Shown piece by piece: positions 9,133-18,508 of a stretch of DNA of 64,000 bases (within the stretch, counting starts at the first letter, position 1; each line of letters begins with the position of its first letter). The notes beneath the pieces were generated by a model. That model had not been told where the DNA came from. It was given only the letters and a program-made list of their open reading frames with translations, and did no database searches. The translations under genes and the position numbers were made by a program. The DNA is from Bacteroidota bacterium (GTDB lineage: Bacteria > Bacteroidota > Bacteroidia > CAIKAF01), in the NCBI GenBank assembly GCA_023432985.1, contig JAEZEQ010000002.1, positions 1 to 64,000 of the forward strand. The letters run 5' to 3'.

Positions 9133-10341
9133 TTATTTTTTCACCATTTTTGCCATATAAAAACCATCATAATCAAATTCTGAGGGGAGTAAACTAACCT
9201 CATCCACAAGATTGAATTCGGGATGTGTATCTAAAAATTTCCTTACTTGCTCTTCATTTTCTTCAGGTAAAATACTGCAAGTGGCGTAAACTAAATATCC
9301 TTTTTCTTTTACCATAGATGCATATTGTGTTAGAATGTTCTCCTGGATTTTTTTTAAGCCATCAATATAGTCATGCGTGATTCGGTATTTAGCATCCGGA
9401 TTTCTTTTTATAACCCCGCTTCCGCTGCATGGTGCATCCAATAGAACGATATCAGCTCTATCGGCATATTTTTTTATGTTTTTGGTCGACTCAATGCATT
9501 GGGTTTGAATCAAACTTAAGCCGGCTCTGGCCGCTCTTTTTTTCAATTCTTGCAATTTATAGGCCTCCACATCCATGGCTATGATACGACCTTTGTTCTT
9601 CATGGCTGCACCCAAATACAAGGTTTTGCCTCCGGCTCCGGCACATGCGTCTATCACAAATTGTCCGGGTTCTGCCTTGCAAAATTCGGCTATTTTCTGA
9701 GAGCCCGCATCCTGGACCTCAAAACGACCTTCTTTGAAAAGGGGAGATTGGAAAAGATTTTTTCGTTCCTTGCAAACCAGGGCAAAGGGAATTCCGCTTA
9801 TTTCTTCGGTATAGATGCCTTCTTTTTCTAATAATTTCTTCAGACTTTCCCTATCATTTTTAAGGCTATTGGCCCGCAATACCAATTTCGCCGGTTTATT
9901 CAACGCTTTGGCAATGGCCGGCCATCTATCGCCCAATTGCTCTGAGGCTCTTTGATACAAATCGACTCCGTAGGATTGAAAGATTTCATCGTTTTTTTCG
10001 GCTTCTTCCCAACGCGAACGGTACGACTTTTTTAGTTTATCAAACTCTTTCCATTTCGGTAAAGTGCCGCCTTGCGATATGTGATATACCCCGAATATTT
10101 CCCATAATCCTTGCTTACTGAAATCGGGATCTCTTTCCAGTAAAAAATGCAATAAGCGCCAATAACGTATGATTTCATAACTGTTTTCGGCTATAAATGC
10201 CCTATCCTGACGACCATATTTTTTATTGGCCATAAATACTTTTTCTATGGCTTTATCCGCTTTTTTCCCGTCTTTAAAAACAGCAGTCAATATTTGTGCA
10301 ATAGCATCGAGCCAGGCCGGATTTATTCTTTTGTTTTCCAT
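9133..10341 (-). CDS. RsmB/NOP2 family RNA (cytosine-5) methyltransferase
   Basis: SAM-dependent methyltransferase, most likely acting on 16S rRNA C967 as RsmB does; the exact target base is an inference. Of 402 residues, the N-terminal ~140 are a NusB-like helical domain. The SAM-binding motif DACAGAGGKT is at 231-240. Both family cysteines are present, in APCSGSG (Cys305) and ATCSILPEEN (Cys355). The gene overlaps the end of truA by 19 bases, so the two RNA-modification genes are probably co-transcribed. Confidence 0.9.
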   Translation of the reverse strand: MENKRINPAWLDAIAQILTAVFKDGKKADKAIEKVFMANKKYGRQDRAFIAENSYEIIRYWRLLHFLLERDPDFSKQGLWEIFGVYHISQGGTLPKWKEFDKLKKSYRSRWEEAEKNDEIFQSYGVDLYQRASEQLGDRWPAIAKALNKPAKLVLRANSLKNDRESLKKLLEKEGIYTEEISGIPFALVCKERKNLFQSPLFKEGRFEVQDAGSQKIAEFCKAEPGQFVIDACAGAGGKTLYLGAAMKNKGRIIAMDVEAYKLQELKKRAARAGLSLIQTQCIESTKNIKKYADRADIVLLDAPCSGSGVIKRNPDAKYRITHDYIDGLKKIQENILTQYASMVKEKGYLVYATCSILPEENEEQVRKFLDTHPEFNLVDEVSLLPSEFDYDGFYMAKMVKK

Positions 10342-11090
10342 TTTTGTAAGTCTTGTGGATAAGCAACATCAACCAAATGAAGTCCCGCCGGATCTGCATT
10401 CGGACCTGCGGCTTTGCGATCTGCGGCTTGCAATATTCGCGGCATGTCTTCGATCGATTTTTTCCCTAAGCCAATTTCGGTCATAGTCCCCACCAAACTG
10501 CGAACCATGTTCATAACAAAGCGATTGGCCTTTATTTTAAATAAAAATTGTTCGTCTACTTCCTCCCAATCGGCCTGATAAACCCGGCATTTTTTGCTGA
10601 TTAAACTGCTCTTTGCACTGCAGAACGAACTGAAATCATGCTCGCCTATTATATATTTTGCAGCTTCCTGCATGGCATAAATATTGGGTTTTTTGTTTAG
10701 AAGCCAACTGTTTTCAACCGTGAATGGATTCTTTTGTGTAGATATAATGTATAAATAACTGCGCGACTCTGCACTGAATCTTGCATGGAAAAGAGGGCTC
10801 ACTTCCACTATGTTTTTAATGGCAATGTCCTTCGGCAGAAATCGATTGAGTTTAAATATCAATTGCTCCAAAGACATTTTCGGGTAATTTTCTAAATCGA
10901 AATGCGCATAACTGTTTAATGCATGTACTCCCGCATCGGTTCGACCTTGCCCGAATATACGGATATTCTCCTGCAAGAGGGTCGACAAAGCTTTTTCTAT
11001 TTCTTCCTGAATAGAAGAACCATTTGGCTGGATTTGCCAACCTACATATCGGGTTCCTTTGTAAGAAAGTTGTATCAGAAATCGCTTCAT
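10323..11090 (-). CDS. truA: tRNA pseudouridine(38-40) synthase TruA
   Basis: Isomerises uridines 38-40 in the tRNA anticodon stem. The catalytic Asp lies in GQGRTDAGVHAL, residue 52 counted from the chosen start. The frame is open through an upstream TTG (11099), but that codon overlaps the promoter box. The ATG at 11090 (MKRFLIQLSYKG) gives the normal family N-terminus and a 255-residue protein. The 3' end overlaps the rsmB-like gene by 19 bases. The TACCTTTG box six bases upstream implies a very short leader. Confidence 0.94.
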   Translation of the reverse strand: MKRFLIQLSYKGTRYVGWQIQPNGSSIQEEIEKALSTLLQENIRIFGQGRTDAGVHALNSYAHFDLENYPKMSLEQLIFKLNRFLPKDIAIKNIVEVSPLFHARFSAESRSYLYIISTQKNPFTVENSWLLNKKPNIYAMQEAAKYIIGEHDFSSFCSAKSSLISKKCRVYQADWEEVDEQFLFKIKANRFVMNMVRSLVGTMTEIGLGKKSIEDMPRILQAADRKAAGPNADPAGLHLVDVAYPQDLQKWKTKE

Positions 11091-11096
11091 TTGCCA

Positions 11097-11104
11097 CAAA
11101 GGTA
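11097..11104 (-). promoter_or_regulatory. Bacteroidota -7 box for truA
   Basis: Reads TACCTTTG on the minus strand, an exact TAnnTTTG match, with six bases between it and the truA ATG. The divergent ffh promoter lies about 100 bp away. Confidence 0.6.
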
Positions 11105-11203
11105 TTTTATGTCTTTCAATTTTCTAAATTCCCATGTCTTTAATTTTATTTTTTCACCATTGCATCGGCTTATTTTTCGCTGAATTTTTGCCGTGGCTTT
11201 TCT

Positions 11204-11211
11204 TATATTTG
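11204..11211 (+). promoter_or_regulatory. Bacteroidota -7 box for ffh
   Basis: TATATTTG is an exact TAnnTTTG match, 18-24 bases upstream of the two possible ffh start codons. It probably drives the ffh-folD unit. No well-spaced -33 TTG is seen. Confidence 0.6.
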
Positions 11212-11234
11212 CACTCTTTATAAAATGAATGAGC

Positions 11235-12563
11235 ATGTTTGAGAATTTATCCGAAAAATTAGAAAGGTCATTTAAACTCCTGAAAGGTCAAGGGAAAATT
11301 ACCGAAATTAACGTTGCAGAAACCATGAAAGAGGTACGCCGTGCCTTACTTGATGCCGACGTTAATTTTAAAACAGCCAAAGAATTTACCGATACGGTGA
11401 AGCAAAAAGCCTTGGGTCAAAACGTATTAACGGCTGTTTCTCCCGGGCAACTTTTGGTGAAAATTGCGCATGATGAGTTGATTAACCTTATGGGTGGATC
11501 GGCCTCTGAGCTGAATCTGAAAAGCAGTCCTTCGGTTATTTTATTATCGGGCCTACAAGGATCAGGTAAAACTACTTTCTCATCGAAACTGGCTCTATAC
11601 CTCAAAAGTAAAAAATCGAAAAATCCGCTTTTGGTTGCCGCTGACGTTTATCGTCCCGCCGCTATAGACCAATTGCATGTTTTAGGGGATAGTTTGGGTG
11701 TTCCCGTATTCTCGGATAGGGAATCGAAAAATCCGGTCGAAATTGCACAAAAAGCTATTGCATTTGCCAAATCAAACGGGAATAATATCGTAATTATAGA
11801 TACAGCAGGGCGACTTGCCGTAGATGAAGAAATGATGCAGGAAATAGCTGCCGTTAAAGCCGCTATTCAGCCCGACGAAATTTTATTTGTGGTGGATGCC
11901 ATGACCGGCCAGGATGCCGTTAATACGGCCAAAGCCTTTAACGATAGGCTGAATTTTGATGGAGTAGTGCTGACCAAAATGGATGGCGATACCCGTGGTG
12001 GTGCCGCATTGTCTATTAAATCGGTCGTACAAAAACCTATTAAATTTGTAGGTACAGGCGAAAAACCCGAAGCCCTGGACGTATTTTACCCCGAACGTAT
12101 GGCCGATCGTATACTCGGTATGGGGGATATCGTGTCTTTGGTCGAAAAAGCACAGGAACAATTCGACGATCAACAGGCGCAAAAATTACAACGTAAAATT
12201 GCCAAAAATCAATTCGACCTCGAAGATTTTCTCGATCAAATTCAACGTATCAAGAAAATGGGAAATATGAAGGATTTGATGGGTATGATCCCCGGTGTAG
12301 GTAAAGCCATGAAGGATGTCGATATTGATGATAACGCCTTTAAAGGAGTTGAAGCCATCATTCGTTCTATGACTCCGGAAGAAAGAGCTAACCCGGGTAT
12401 TATTAACGGCTCCCGCAGAACCCGTATTGCCAAAGGAAGTGGAACTAGCGTGCAGGATGTAAATAAACTCCTGAAACAATTCGACGAAATGAAAAAAATG
12501 ATGCGTATCATGAGCGACAGAAACCAAATGTCGAAATTGATGCGTAATATGCCTAAACCTTAA
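11235..12563 (+). CDS. ffh: Signal recognition particle protein Ffh
   Basis: SRP54 homologue that binds signal sequences and SRP RNA and targets nascent membrane proteins to FtsY. The N domain (about 1-85) is followed by the GTPase domain: G1 GLQGSGKTTFSSKL, the RPAAIDQL loop, DTAGR, and TKMDGDTRGGAALS. A methionine-rich M domain follows (DLMGMIPGVGKAM, MKKMMRIMSDRNQM). An in-frame ATG at 11229 would add two residues; MFENLSEKLERSFK at 11235 is the usual family start. FolD begins 11 bp downstream, suggesting co-transcription. No SRP RNA gene is visible in the window. Confidence 0.96.
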   Translation: MFENLSEKLERSFKLLKGQGKITEINVAETMKEVRRALLDADVNFKTAKEFTDTVKQKALGQNVLTAVSPGQLLVKIAHDELINLMGGSASELNLKSSPSVILLSGLQGSGKTTFSSKLALYLKSKKSKNPLLVAADVYRPAAIDQLHVLGDSLGVPVFSDRESKNPVEIAQKAIAFAKSNGNNIVIIDTAGRLAVDEEMMQEIAAVKAAIQPDEILFVVDAMTGQDAVNTAKAFNDRLNFDGVVLTKMDGDTRGGAALSIKSVVQKPIKFVGTGEKPEALDVFYPERMADRILGMGDIVSLVEKAQEQFDDQQAQKLQRKIAKNQFDLEDFLDQIQRIKKMGNMKDLMGMIPGVGKAMKDVDIDDNAFKGVEAIIRSMTPEERANPGIINGSRRTRIAKGSGTSVQDVNKLLKQFDEMKKMMRIMSDRNQMSKLMRNMPKP

Positions 12564-12574
12564 TATCCTCCATA

Positions 12575-13462
12575 ATGCCACAAATTTTAGACGGAAAAAA
12601 TCTATCGGCTTTGATGAAAGCCAATATTAAAAAGGAAACGGATAAGTGGATTGCCGAAGGGGGGAAAAAACCGCATTTGGCAGCTATACTAATCGGACAG
12701 GACGGTGCAAGCGAAACCTATGTGGCCAGTAAAATCAAGGATTGCGAAGAGGTTGGTTTCGATTCTTCCTTGTTTCGTTTTCCGGATACGGTTTCGGAAG
12801 CTGAGGTCTTGCAAACCATACAGCAAATTAATGAATCGCCGGATATAGACGGATTGATCGTGCAATCGCCTTTCCCTAAACATATTTCGGAAGAAAAAGT
12901 GATTGAAACGATTTTGCCCTCTAAGGATGTGGACGGATTTCACCCCGAAAACGCTGGTCGCCTGGCTTTGGGTATGCCGGCTTATATTAGTGCTACTCCT
13001 GCGGGTATTCTATTTCTACTCGAACATTATCAGGTAGAAACTGCCGGAAAAAATTGTGTGGTGCTCGGACGTAGTCATATCGTCGGTACCCCGATTAGCC
13101 TCCTTATGTCGCGTAATGCCTATCCGGGTAATGCAACGGTCACCATTTGTCACTCCAAAACAACCTCTATTGCCGATTATACACGTAATGCCGATATTAT
13201 TATTGCGGCAGTAGGAATACCCGAATTTCTGAAAGGAGATATGGTGAAGGAAGGCGCAGTGGTGGTGGATGTTGGTATAACCCGTGTCCCTGACCCAAGT
13301 AAAAAAAGCGGATTTAGATTGGCCGGTGATGTCGATTTCGAACAGGTAGCACCTAAATGCAGTTTTATAACCCCGGTGCCGGGTGGAGTAGGACCCATGA
13401 CCCGAACGGCCTTACTTTTCAATACGCTTAAAGCCGCCAAAAATGAGGTTTATTTATCCTGA
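12575..13462 (+). CDS. folD: Bifunctional methylene-THF dehydrogenase / methenyl-THF cyclohydrolase
   Basis: Interconverts 5,10-methylene-, 5,10-methenyl- and 10-formyl-tetrahydrofolate for one-carbon metabolism. Its 295 residues are the usual length. Family signatures are the catalytic-lysine segment TYVASKIKDCEEVGF, the LPSKDVDGFHPENAGRL segment, the NADP-binding GRSHIVGTP and the C-terminal PVPGGVGPMTRT. It follows ffh by 11 bp. No terminator separates it from the PD40 gene 54 bp downstream. Confidence 0.96.
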   Translation: MPQILDGKNLSALMKANIKKETDKWIAEGGKKPHLAAILIGQDGASETYVASKIKDCEEVGFDSSLFRFPDTVSEAEVLQTIQQINESPDIDGLIVQSPFPKHISEEKVIETILPSKDVDGFHPENAGRLALGMPAYISATPAGILFLLEHYQVETAGKNCVVLGRSHIVGTPISLLMSRNAYPGNATVTICHSKTTSIADYTRNADIIIAAVGIPEFLKGDMVKEGAVVVDVGITRVPDPSKKSGFRLAGDVDFEQVAPKCSFITPVPGGVGPMTRTALLFNTLKAAKNEVYLS

Positions 13463-13516
13463 TTTTGTGCTTTAAAATTTATTGGCTAATTTCCCACTGA
13501 CTAATTATATTTTTAT

Positions 13517-15127
13517 ATGAGAAAAATTCTGATCGGTTTTCTGTTTTTATCACTCTCTTACTCTGCTTATGCTCAAGTTAATCTGGCCAAAATTGGCCTT
13601 TTAAAGCGATTTGTGAACGAGGAAAACTGGGATGGCGCAGTGGCCGTCGGATCTAACCTCTTGATTCAGAATAACACGGATATTGAAGCCATGTATTATA
13701 CGGCAATTGCGCACATGAATGCCGATAGGCCCAATTATGCCGAAGCCCTGTCCTTGCTGCAACGTATGGAAGGAAATCCGAAATTGTCGAAATATAAAGA
13801 ATATTTATTCTGGATGGGAAGAGCTCAACTTGGTACAAGTAACGCCAAAGCAGCCCTCGAATCTTTTCAGGCGTACCAAAACGCATTGGGCGGTAAAAAG
13901 GTGAATAATCGCATTTATTTTTCCCATTTTTATAATCAGGCCCGTAATGCGGTACGCTATATGGAAAACCCGCTGCCGGTTCGTTTTAAGAATGTGGGCG
14001 AAGGGGTAAATACGGAGGTGGATGAAGCCATGCCTTTTGTTTCTGCCGAAGGAAATGTACTTTATTTTACCGCCAGACGCCCCGGTAATGTGGGCGATAT
14101 TCCGGATCCTTATGACGGAAAACCATATCAAGATATATGGTATAGTATCTGGGATACTTTAGGGAATAAATGGGGTGAAGCAGAGAATCTTACTTCGGTG
14201 AATTCGCCCGAACATGAATCGGTAATGAGTATTTCGCCCGATGGTTCGGTCCTGTTTGTCTATAAAAATGTAATAGGCAAAACAGCCAGCGGCGATATTT
14301 GGTACGCAAAAAACAGAGGGGATCTGGAATGGGGAAGACCAACGGAATATGAAGGGCCTTTCAATACGAGTTATTATGAATCCAGCGCAAGTCTAACCAA
14401 TGGCGGAAAACGTCTCTTTTTTGTAAGCGAAAGGGTAGACGGTAAAAGTAAAGGTCAAGGCGATATCTGGTACTGCGACCGTGTTGGACGAAGGGAATGG
14501 GGTAAGCCGGTAAATGCTTTGAAAATTAATTCGGAATGGGACGAAAATTCAGTTTATGTCGCCCTGGACGGAAAAACGGTCTTCTTTACCTCAAATTCCG
14601 ACAGCAGTATGGGAGGCTATGATATTTTTAGAACCACTATGGTCAACGGCGTTTGGTCTGATCCGGTTAACCTCGGATATCCCATCAATACGCCCGGAGA
14701 TGAACGCAGTTTCTGCCTTTCCGCAGATGGTAAAACAGCCTATATTTCGGCATTAAGACCCGATGGATATGGCGAATTGGATATATACGAATTGGACCTT
14801 TCCCAAATCAATATTTTTGGAGATGAAAATGGGAATTCGAACGTAGAAGGCCTTAGTATTTTTAAAGGAAGCCTGGAAGATGAAGACGGAAATCCCATCG
14901 AAAATGCTACGATTAGTATTTTGGATGAAGCCGGAGCCGCACAAATTTCTTCTATCGAAACGGATGAAAATGGAGCTTTTTTCTTTACCCTCGAAGGAAA
15001 TTTTAAATATAGCGTTCGTATTAGTGCCGAAGGAAAAAGAGAAATCAACCAGAAAATTAGCCTCGGTAAAAAAGAAGGAGCCATCCCTTTTACACTCAAT
15101 AAGGTGTTTAAATTATTAGATAAGTAA
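13517..15127 (+). CDS. Exported TPR / PD40 beta-propeller protein with C-terminal regulatory-like domain
   Basis: A 536-residue exported protein. A signal peptide (1-20, ending AYAQ) is followed by a TPR-like helical region (about 25-150). WD40-like PD40 repeats follow (VLYFTARRPGN, RLFFVSERVDGKSKGQGDIWY, TVFFTSNSDSSMGGYDIF, TAYISALRPDGYGELDIYEL). A beta-sandwich near 450-530 has the carboxypeptidase-regulatory pattern EDGNPIENATISI. This layout resembles PorE-type T9SS proteins but has no OmpA peptidoglycan-binding domain. Function is unknown. GpmA starts 3 bp after the stop. Confidence 0.8.
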   Translation: MRKILIGFLFLSLSYSAYAQVNLAKIGLLKRFVNEENWDGAVAVGSNLLIQNNTDIEAMYYTAIAHMNADRPNYAEALSLLQRMEGNPKLSKYKEYLFWMGRAQLGTSNAKAALESFQAYQNALGGKKVNNRIYFSHFYNQARNAVRYMENPLPVRFKNVGEGVNTEVDEAMPFVSAEGNVLYFTARRPGNVGDIPDPYDGKPYQDIWYSIWDTLGNKWGEAENLTSVNSPEHESVMSISPDGSVLFVYKNVIGKTASGDIWYAKNRGDLEWGRPTEYEGPFNTSYYESSASLTNGGKRLFFVSERVDGKSKGQGDIWYCDRVGRREWGKPVNALKINSEWDENSVYVALDGKTVFFTSNSDSSMGGYDIFRTTMVNGVWSDPVNLGYPINTPGDERSFCLSADGKTAYISALRPDGYGELDIYELDLSQINIFGDENGNSNVEGLSIFKGSLEDEDGNPIENATISILDEAGAAQISSIETDENGAFFFTLEGNFKYSVRISAEGKREINQKISLGKKEGAIPFTLNKVFKLLDK

Positions 15128-15130
15128 GCT

Positions 15131-15874
15131 ATGAAAAGATTGGTTTTGTTGCGTCACGGACAAAGTGCGTGGAATAAGGAGAATAGATTTACAGGGTGGA
15201 CGGATGTGCCTTTGAGCGAACAAGGTGTGCAGGAAGCCATTAAGGCCGGGGCTGATTTGAAAAAAGCCGGATTTCATTTTAAAGCAGCCTATACTTCGTA
15301 TCTGAAAAGAGCTATTAAAACTTGCTGGCTGGCCCTGGAAGAAATGGACCTGATGTATATTCCCGTGAAAACGGATTGGCGCCTGAATGAAAAACATTAT
15401 GGAATGTTGTCGGGATTAAATAAAGCCGAAACGGCCGCTAAATACGGAGATGAACAAGTGCTACTTTGGCGCAGAGGCTATGCCATAGCTCCTCCTCCCA
15501 TAGACCCCGAAAACGAATTCTCGCCCTTGATGGATTCTAAATATGCCGATGTGCCCAAAGCTCAAATACCACTTACGGAATCTTTGAAGGATACGATTGA
15601 TCGGATTCTGCCCCTATGGGAAAATGAAATTAAACCTTGCTTGCTCGATAAAGGTGAAGTGCTCGTCGCCGCCCATGGAAACAGTCTGCGCGGTATCGTG
15701 AAATTCCTGAAAAATATGTCGGAAGAAGAAATATTGGAACTAAATCTAGTTACCGGTATCCCTTATGTATTCGAATTTGATGATCAGGGGAATGTGCTGA
15801 AAGATTATTTCCTCGCTGATGAAGAAACCCTGAAAAAACTGAGCGAAGAAGTAGCCAACCAAGCAAAAAAATAA
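15131..15874 (+). CDS. gpmA: 2,3-bisphosphoglycerate-dependent phosphoglycerate mutase
   Basis: Glycolytic interconversion of 3- and 2-phosphoglycerate through a phosphohistidine. The catalytic His9 is in LLRHGQSAWN, with the FTGWTDVPLSEQG segment next to it. The second active-site His is in VAAHGNSLRGIVKFL. The 247 residues are close to the E. coli length, and the insert with the PPPIDPENEF segment is typical of dPGM. The stop overlaps the phosphatase gene by one base (TAATG). Confidence 0.96.
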   Translation: MKRLVLLRHGQSAWNKENRFTGWTDVPLSEQGVQEAIKAGADLKKAGFHFKAAYTSYLKRAIKTCWLALEEMDLMYIPVKTDWRLNEKHYGMLSGLNKAETAAKYGDEQVLLWRRGYAIAPPPIDPENEFSPLMDSKYADVPKAQIPLTESLKDTIDRILPLWENEIKPCLLDKGEVLVAAHGNSLRGIVKFLKNMSEEEILELNLVTGIPYVFEFDDQGNVLKDYFLADEETLKKLSEEVANQAKK

Positions 15875-16593
15875 TGAGAAGATTGGTCATAGGTGATGTG
15901 CACGGATGTGCAGATACCCTTAAAGCCCTACTTTTTGACGAAATTAAAATCCAAAATTCGGATTCTCTTTATTTTTTGGGTGATTATATAGACCGTGGAC
16001 CTAAAAGTAAACAGGTTATTGATTTGTTGATTGACCTTTCACAAAAATATTCTTGCACTTTTTTGGGTGGTAATCACGAAGAAGTTGCCGTTATGGTTTA
16101 CCGTAAAGAAGTATTGCGAAATAAACAACATAAATGGTTTCGCTCTTCTAATCCACATTTGAATAACTGGCTCAGAATGGGTGGTAAGGAGTTTTTGGAT
16201 AGTTTCGGGGTCGATTCTATTCTCCAAGTCCCCGAATCTTATATAATCTGGATGGAGAATCTGAAAAATGTGGAGCCATTGGATGATTATATTCTCGTGC
16301 ATGCCGGACTTAATTTTCATATCCCTAATATTTTCGACGATCACCATGCTATGAGGTGGACACGCAGTTTTGAAACGGATATGCAAAAAACAGGAAATAG
16401 ACCGGTTGTACACGGTCATGTGCCTGTTTCTCTTGACCTGATTCTACAATGCGCCTCTGATACCAAATGCGGATTTATTCCCCTCGATAATGGCTGTGTT
16501 TACCAAAAGCGATTGGGAATGGGAAATTTGGTGGCTTTGGATTTGAATACACGACAAATCTATGTACAGGGAAATATAGATGGTGTGGATTAA
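15874..16593 (+). CDS. Ser/Thr-type metallophosphatase (PPP family)
   Basis: A 239-residue calcineurin-like phosphatase. The metal-ligand blocks are in order: GDVHG (residues 7-11), GDYIDRGP, GGNHEEV, then LVHAGLNF and VVHGHVPV. This is the PPP arrangement shared with bacterial PrpA/ApaH-like enzymes. The substrate (phosphoprotein or dinucleotide) cannot be told from sequence. It is translationally coupled to gpmA by a one-base overlap and followed 8 bp later by recQ, which looks like operon packing rather than a functional link. Confidence 0.88.
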   Translation: MRRLVIGDVHGCADTLKALLFDEIKIQNSDSLYFLGDYIDRGPKSKQVIDLLIDLSQKYSCTFLGGNHEEVAVMVYRKEVLRNKQHKWFRSSNPHLNNWLRMGGKEFLDSFGVDSILQVPESYIIWMENLKNVEPLDDYILVHAGLNFHIPNIFDDHHAMRWTRSFETDMQKTGNRPVVHGHVPVSLDLILQCASDTKCGFIPLDNGCVYQKRLGMGNLVALDLNTRQIYVQGNIDGVD

Positions 16594-16601
16594 ACGGAAT
16601 T

Positions 16602-18503
16602 ATGAACGCTAAAGAGATGCTGAAAAAATACTGGGGCTATGATGCCTTTCGGGAGCCTCAATTGCAGGTTATTGAAAGTATCATGGCCGCTCAGGATACC
16701 TTGGCTCTCCTGCCCACCGGAGGAGGAAAATCTATCTGCTACCAAATTCCCGCCCTCTTGATGCAGAAAACCTGTTTGGTCATTTCACCCCTTATCGCTT
16801 TAATGAAAGATCAGGCCGAAAACCTCGAAAAAAAAGGAATTTCTTGCCTTACCCTCCATTCGGGAATGGGATATTACGAAATGGAAAACAAACTCAATGA
16901 GGCTATGGAAGGGAAATACAGCTTTGTGTTTTGTTCGCCCGAACGCCTGCGTACCGAAGCTTTTTTAAATCGGGTTCAATCTATGGACTTGGGACTGATA
17001 GCCGTGGATGAAGCACACTGCGTTTCTCAATGGGGCTACGACTTTAGACCGGTCTACCTGCAAATTCCGGAATTGCGAAAATTAATTCCCGATGTGCCCC
17101 TGCTTGCCCTCACCGCCACCGCCACCCCGCACGCCGTTCAGGATATTATGAAACAGTTGGCCTTCCGATCTAAAACGGTAATACGAAAAAGTTTCGTGCG
17201 CCCTAATATCGTTTATGCCGTCGCTTATCATGAAGATAAATACAGGTTTATTGTGGATGTGCTTAAACGAACCCATGGTTGCTCTATTGTCTATACTCGA
17301 AATAGAAAAAAAACAGGCGAATTAAGCGAAATACTCAAAACAAACGGGATTTCTGCCGATTTTTATCATGCCGGATTGGAACCTGAACTGCGCAGTAAAA
17401 AACAAGATGCATGGATGCGCAATGAATTTCGGGTTATGGTCGCTACCAATGCATTTGGAATGGGCATAGATAAACCCGATGTGCGCTATGTACTCCATGC
17501 CGATATTCCCGATTCTCCCGAAGCTTATTTTCAAGAAGCAGGAAGAGCAGGAAGAGACGAGAAAAAAGCTTTTGCCATTCTACCCGTAGCCCAATACGAT
17601 AGCCGCATTTTGGAAGAACAATTTCAAGATGCTTTTCCACCCAAAGAAGATGTGAAACGCGTTTATAATGCCTTGTGCAATTTTTTGGCTATCCCGGTCG
17701 GAGCCGGACACTTGAGCGCATACCCCCTCGATATGCATAAATTAGCCTTGCAATATAATTTATCCGTTTCTCTGGTCTATAGAAGTATCAAAATTCTGGA
17801 AAAAGAAGGCTATTTTATTTTTGATGAATCGGGCTATAATCCCGCCGAAGCCCAAATGCTGGTCAGCCCCGAAGCTATATATAAATTGGGTGTGTTTAAC
17901 CTAGTCTATCGCCGACTCTTTGATGTGATGCTGCGCTCTTATCCCGGTATTTTTACTCAACAAATGCGCATTTCCATTTATGCCCTGGCATCACGACTCT
18001 CTATGTCTAAATCGCAATTGCACGATTTGCTGACCGGGCTCGCAAAACAAGAAGTTATTTTCTATAAACCGGAATCGGATCTGCCCGAACTTATTTTTTT
18101 GCATGAACGCATACCCACGCAAAACCTGAGTCTAACTAAAGAAATATACGGACAACTCAAAGAAAGAGCCGCTCAACGCCTGCAAGCCATGCTGGGCTAT
18201 ATCGAAGGGAAGGATCAATGCAGAAGCCGTTATCTGACCGCCTATTTTGGCGATTTGGAAACGGAGGATTGCAATTTTTGTGATGTGTGCCTCGAGAAAG
18301 CTACTTACCATTTTACCCTGCAGGAATGTGCCGACCTGCATAGAGCCGCTACCCATATTGCACATTTATTGCCGTTGGATTTGAAGCCTTTCCTGGAAAA
18401 ATGCGGATATATTCCGGGTAAAAAGAATGTAGAACTCCTCCGTTTCTGTGTGGAGAAAGGCTTTCTAAAACTTGAAAATGAGAAAATAGTGGGGTTGAAT
18501 TAG
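16602..18503 (+). CDS. recQ: ATP-dependent DNA helicase RecQ
   Basis: A 3'-5' superfamily 2 helicase for recombination and replication repair. Walker A LLPTGGGKSICYQ, the DEAHCVSQWGYDFRP box (motif II plus aromatic-rich loop), TATATPHAVQDI (motif III) and QEAGRAGRDEK (motif VI) are all present. The zinc-binding cysteines appear in CRSRYLTAYFGD and CNFCDVC near residues 540-570. At 633 residues it ends soon after the winged-helix region and shows no clear HRDC domain, unlike some longer RecQ proteins. It ends 5 bp before the convergent SGNH gene, with no terminator visible between them. Confidence 0.93.
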   Translation: MNAKEMLKKYWGYDAFREPQLQVIESIMAAQDTLALLPTGGGKSICYQIPALLMQKTCLVISPLIALMKDQAENLEKKGISCLTLHSGMGYYEMENKLNEAMEGKYSFVFCSPERLRTEAFLNRVQSMDLGLIAVDEAHCVSQWGYDFRPVYLQIPELRKLIPDVPLLALTATATPHAVQDIMKQLAFRSKTVIRKSFVRPNIVYAVAYHEDKYRFIVDVLKRTHGCSIVYTRNRKKTGELSEILKTNGISADFYHAGLEPELRSKKQDAWMRNEFRVMVATNAFGMGIDKPDVRYVLHADIPDSPEAYFQEAGRAGRDEKKAFAILPVAQYDSRILEEQFQDAFPPKEDVKRVYNALCNFLAIPVGAGHLSAYPLDMHKLALQYNLSVSLVYRSIKILEKEGYFIFDESGYNPAEAQMLVSPEAIYKLGVFNLVYRRLFDVMLRSYPGIFTQQMRISIYALASRLSMSKSQLHDLLTGLAKQEVIFYKPESDLPELIFLHERIPTQNLSLTKEIYGQLKERAAQRLQAMLGYIEGKDQCRSRYLTAYFGDLETEDCNFCDVCLEKATYHFTLQECADLHRAATHIAHLLPLDLKPFLEKCGYIPGKKNVELLRFCVEKGFLKLENEKIVGLN

Positions 18504-18508
18504 ACCGA

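Noticed and set aside
12186..12581. 131-codon minus-strand open frame inside ffh
   Set aside because: Antisense shadow of a certain gene; His/Phe-rich with no motif or promoter.
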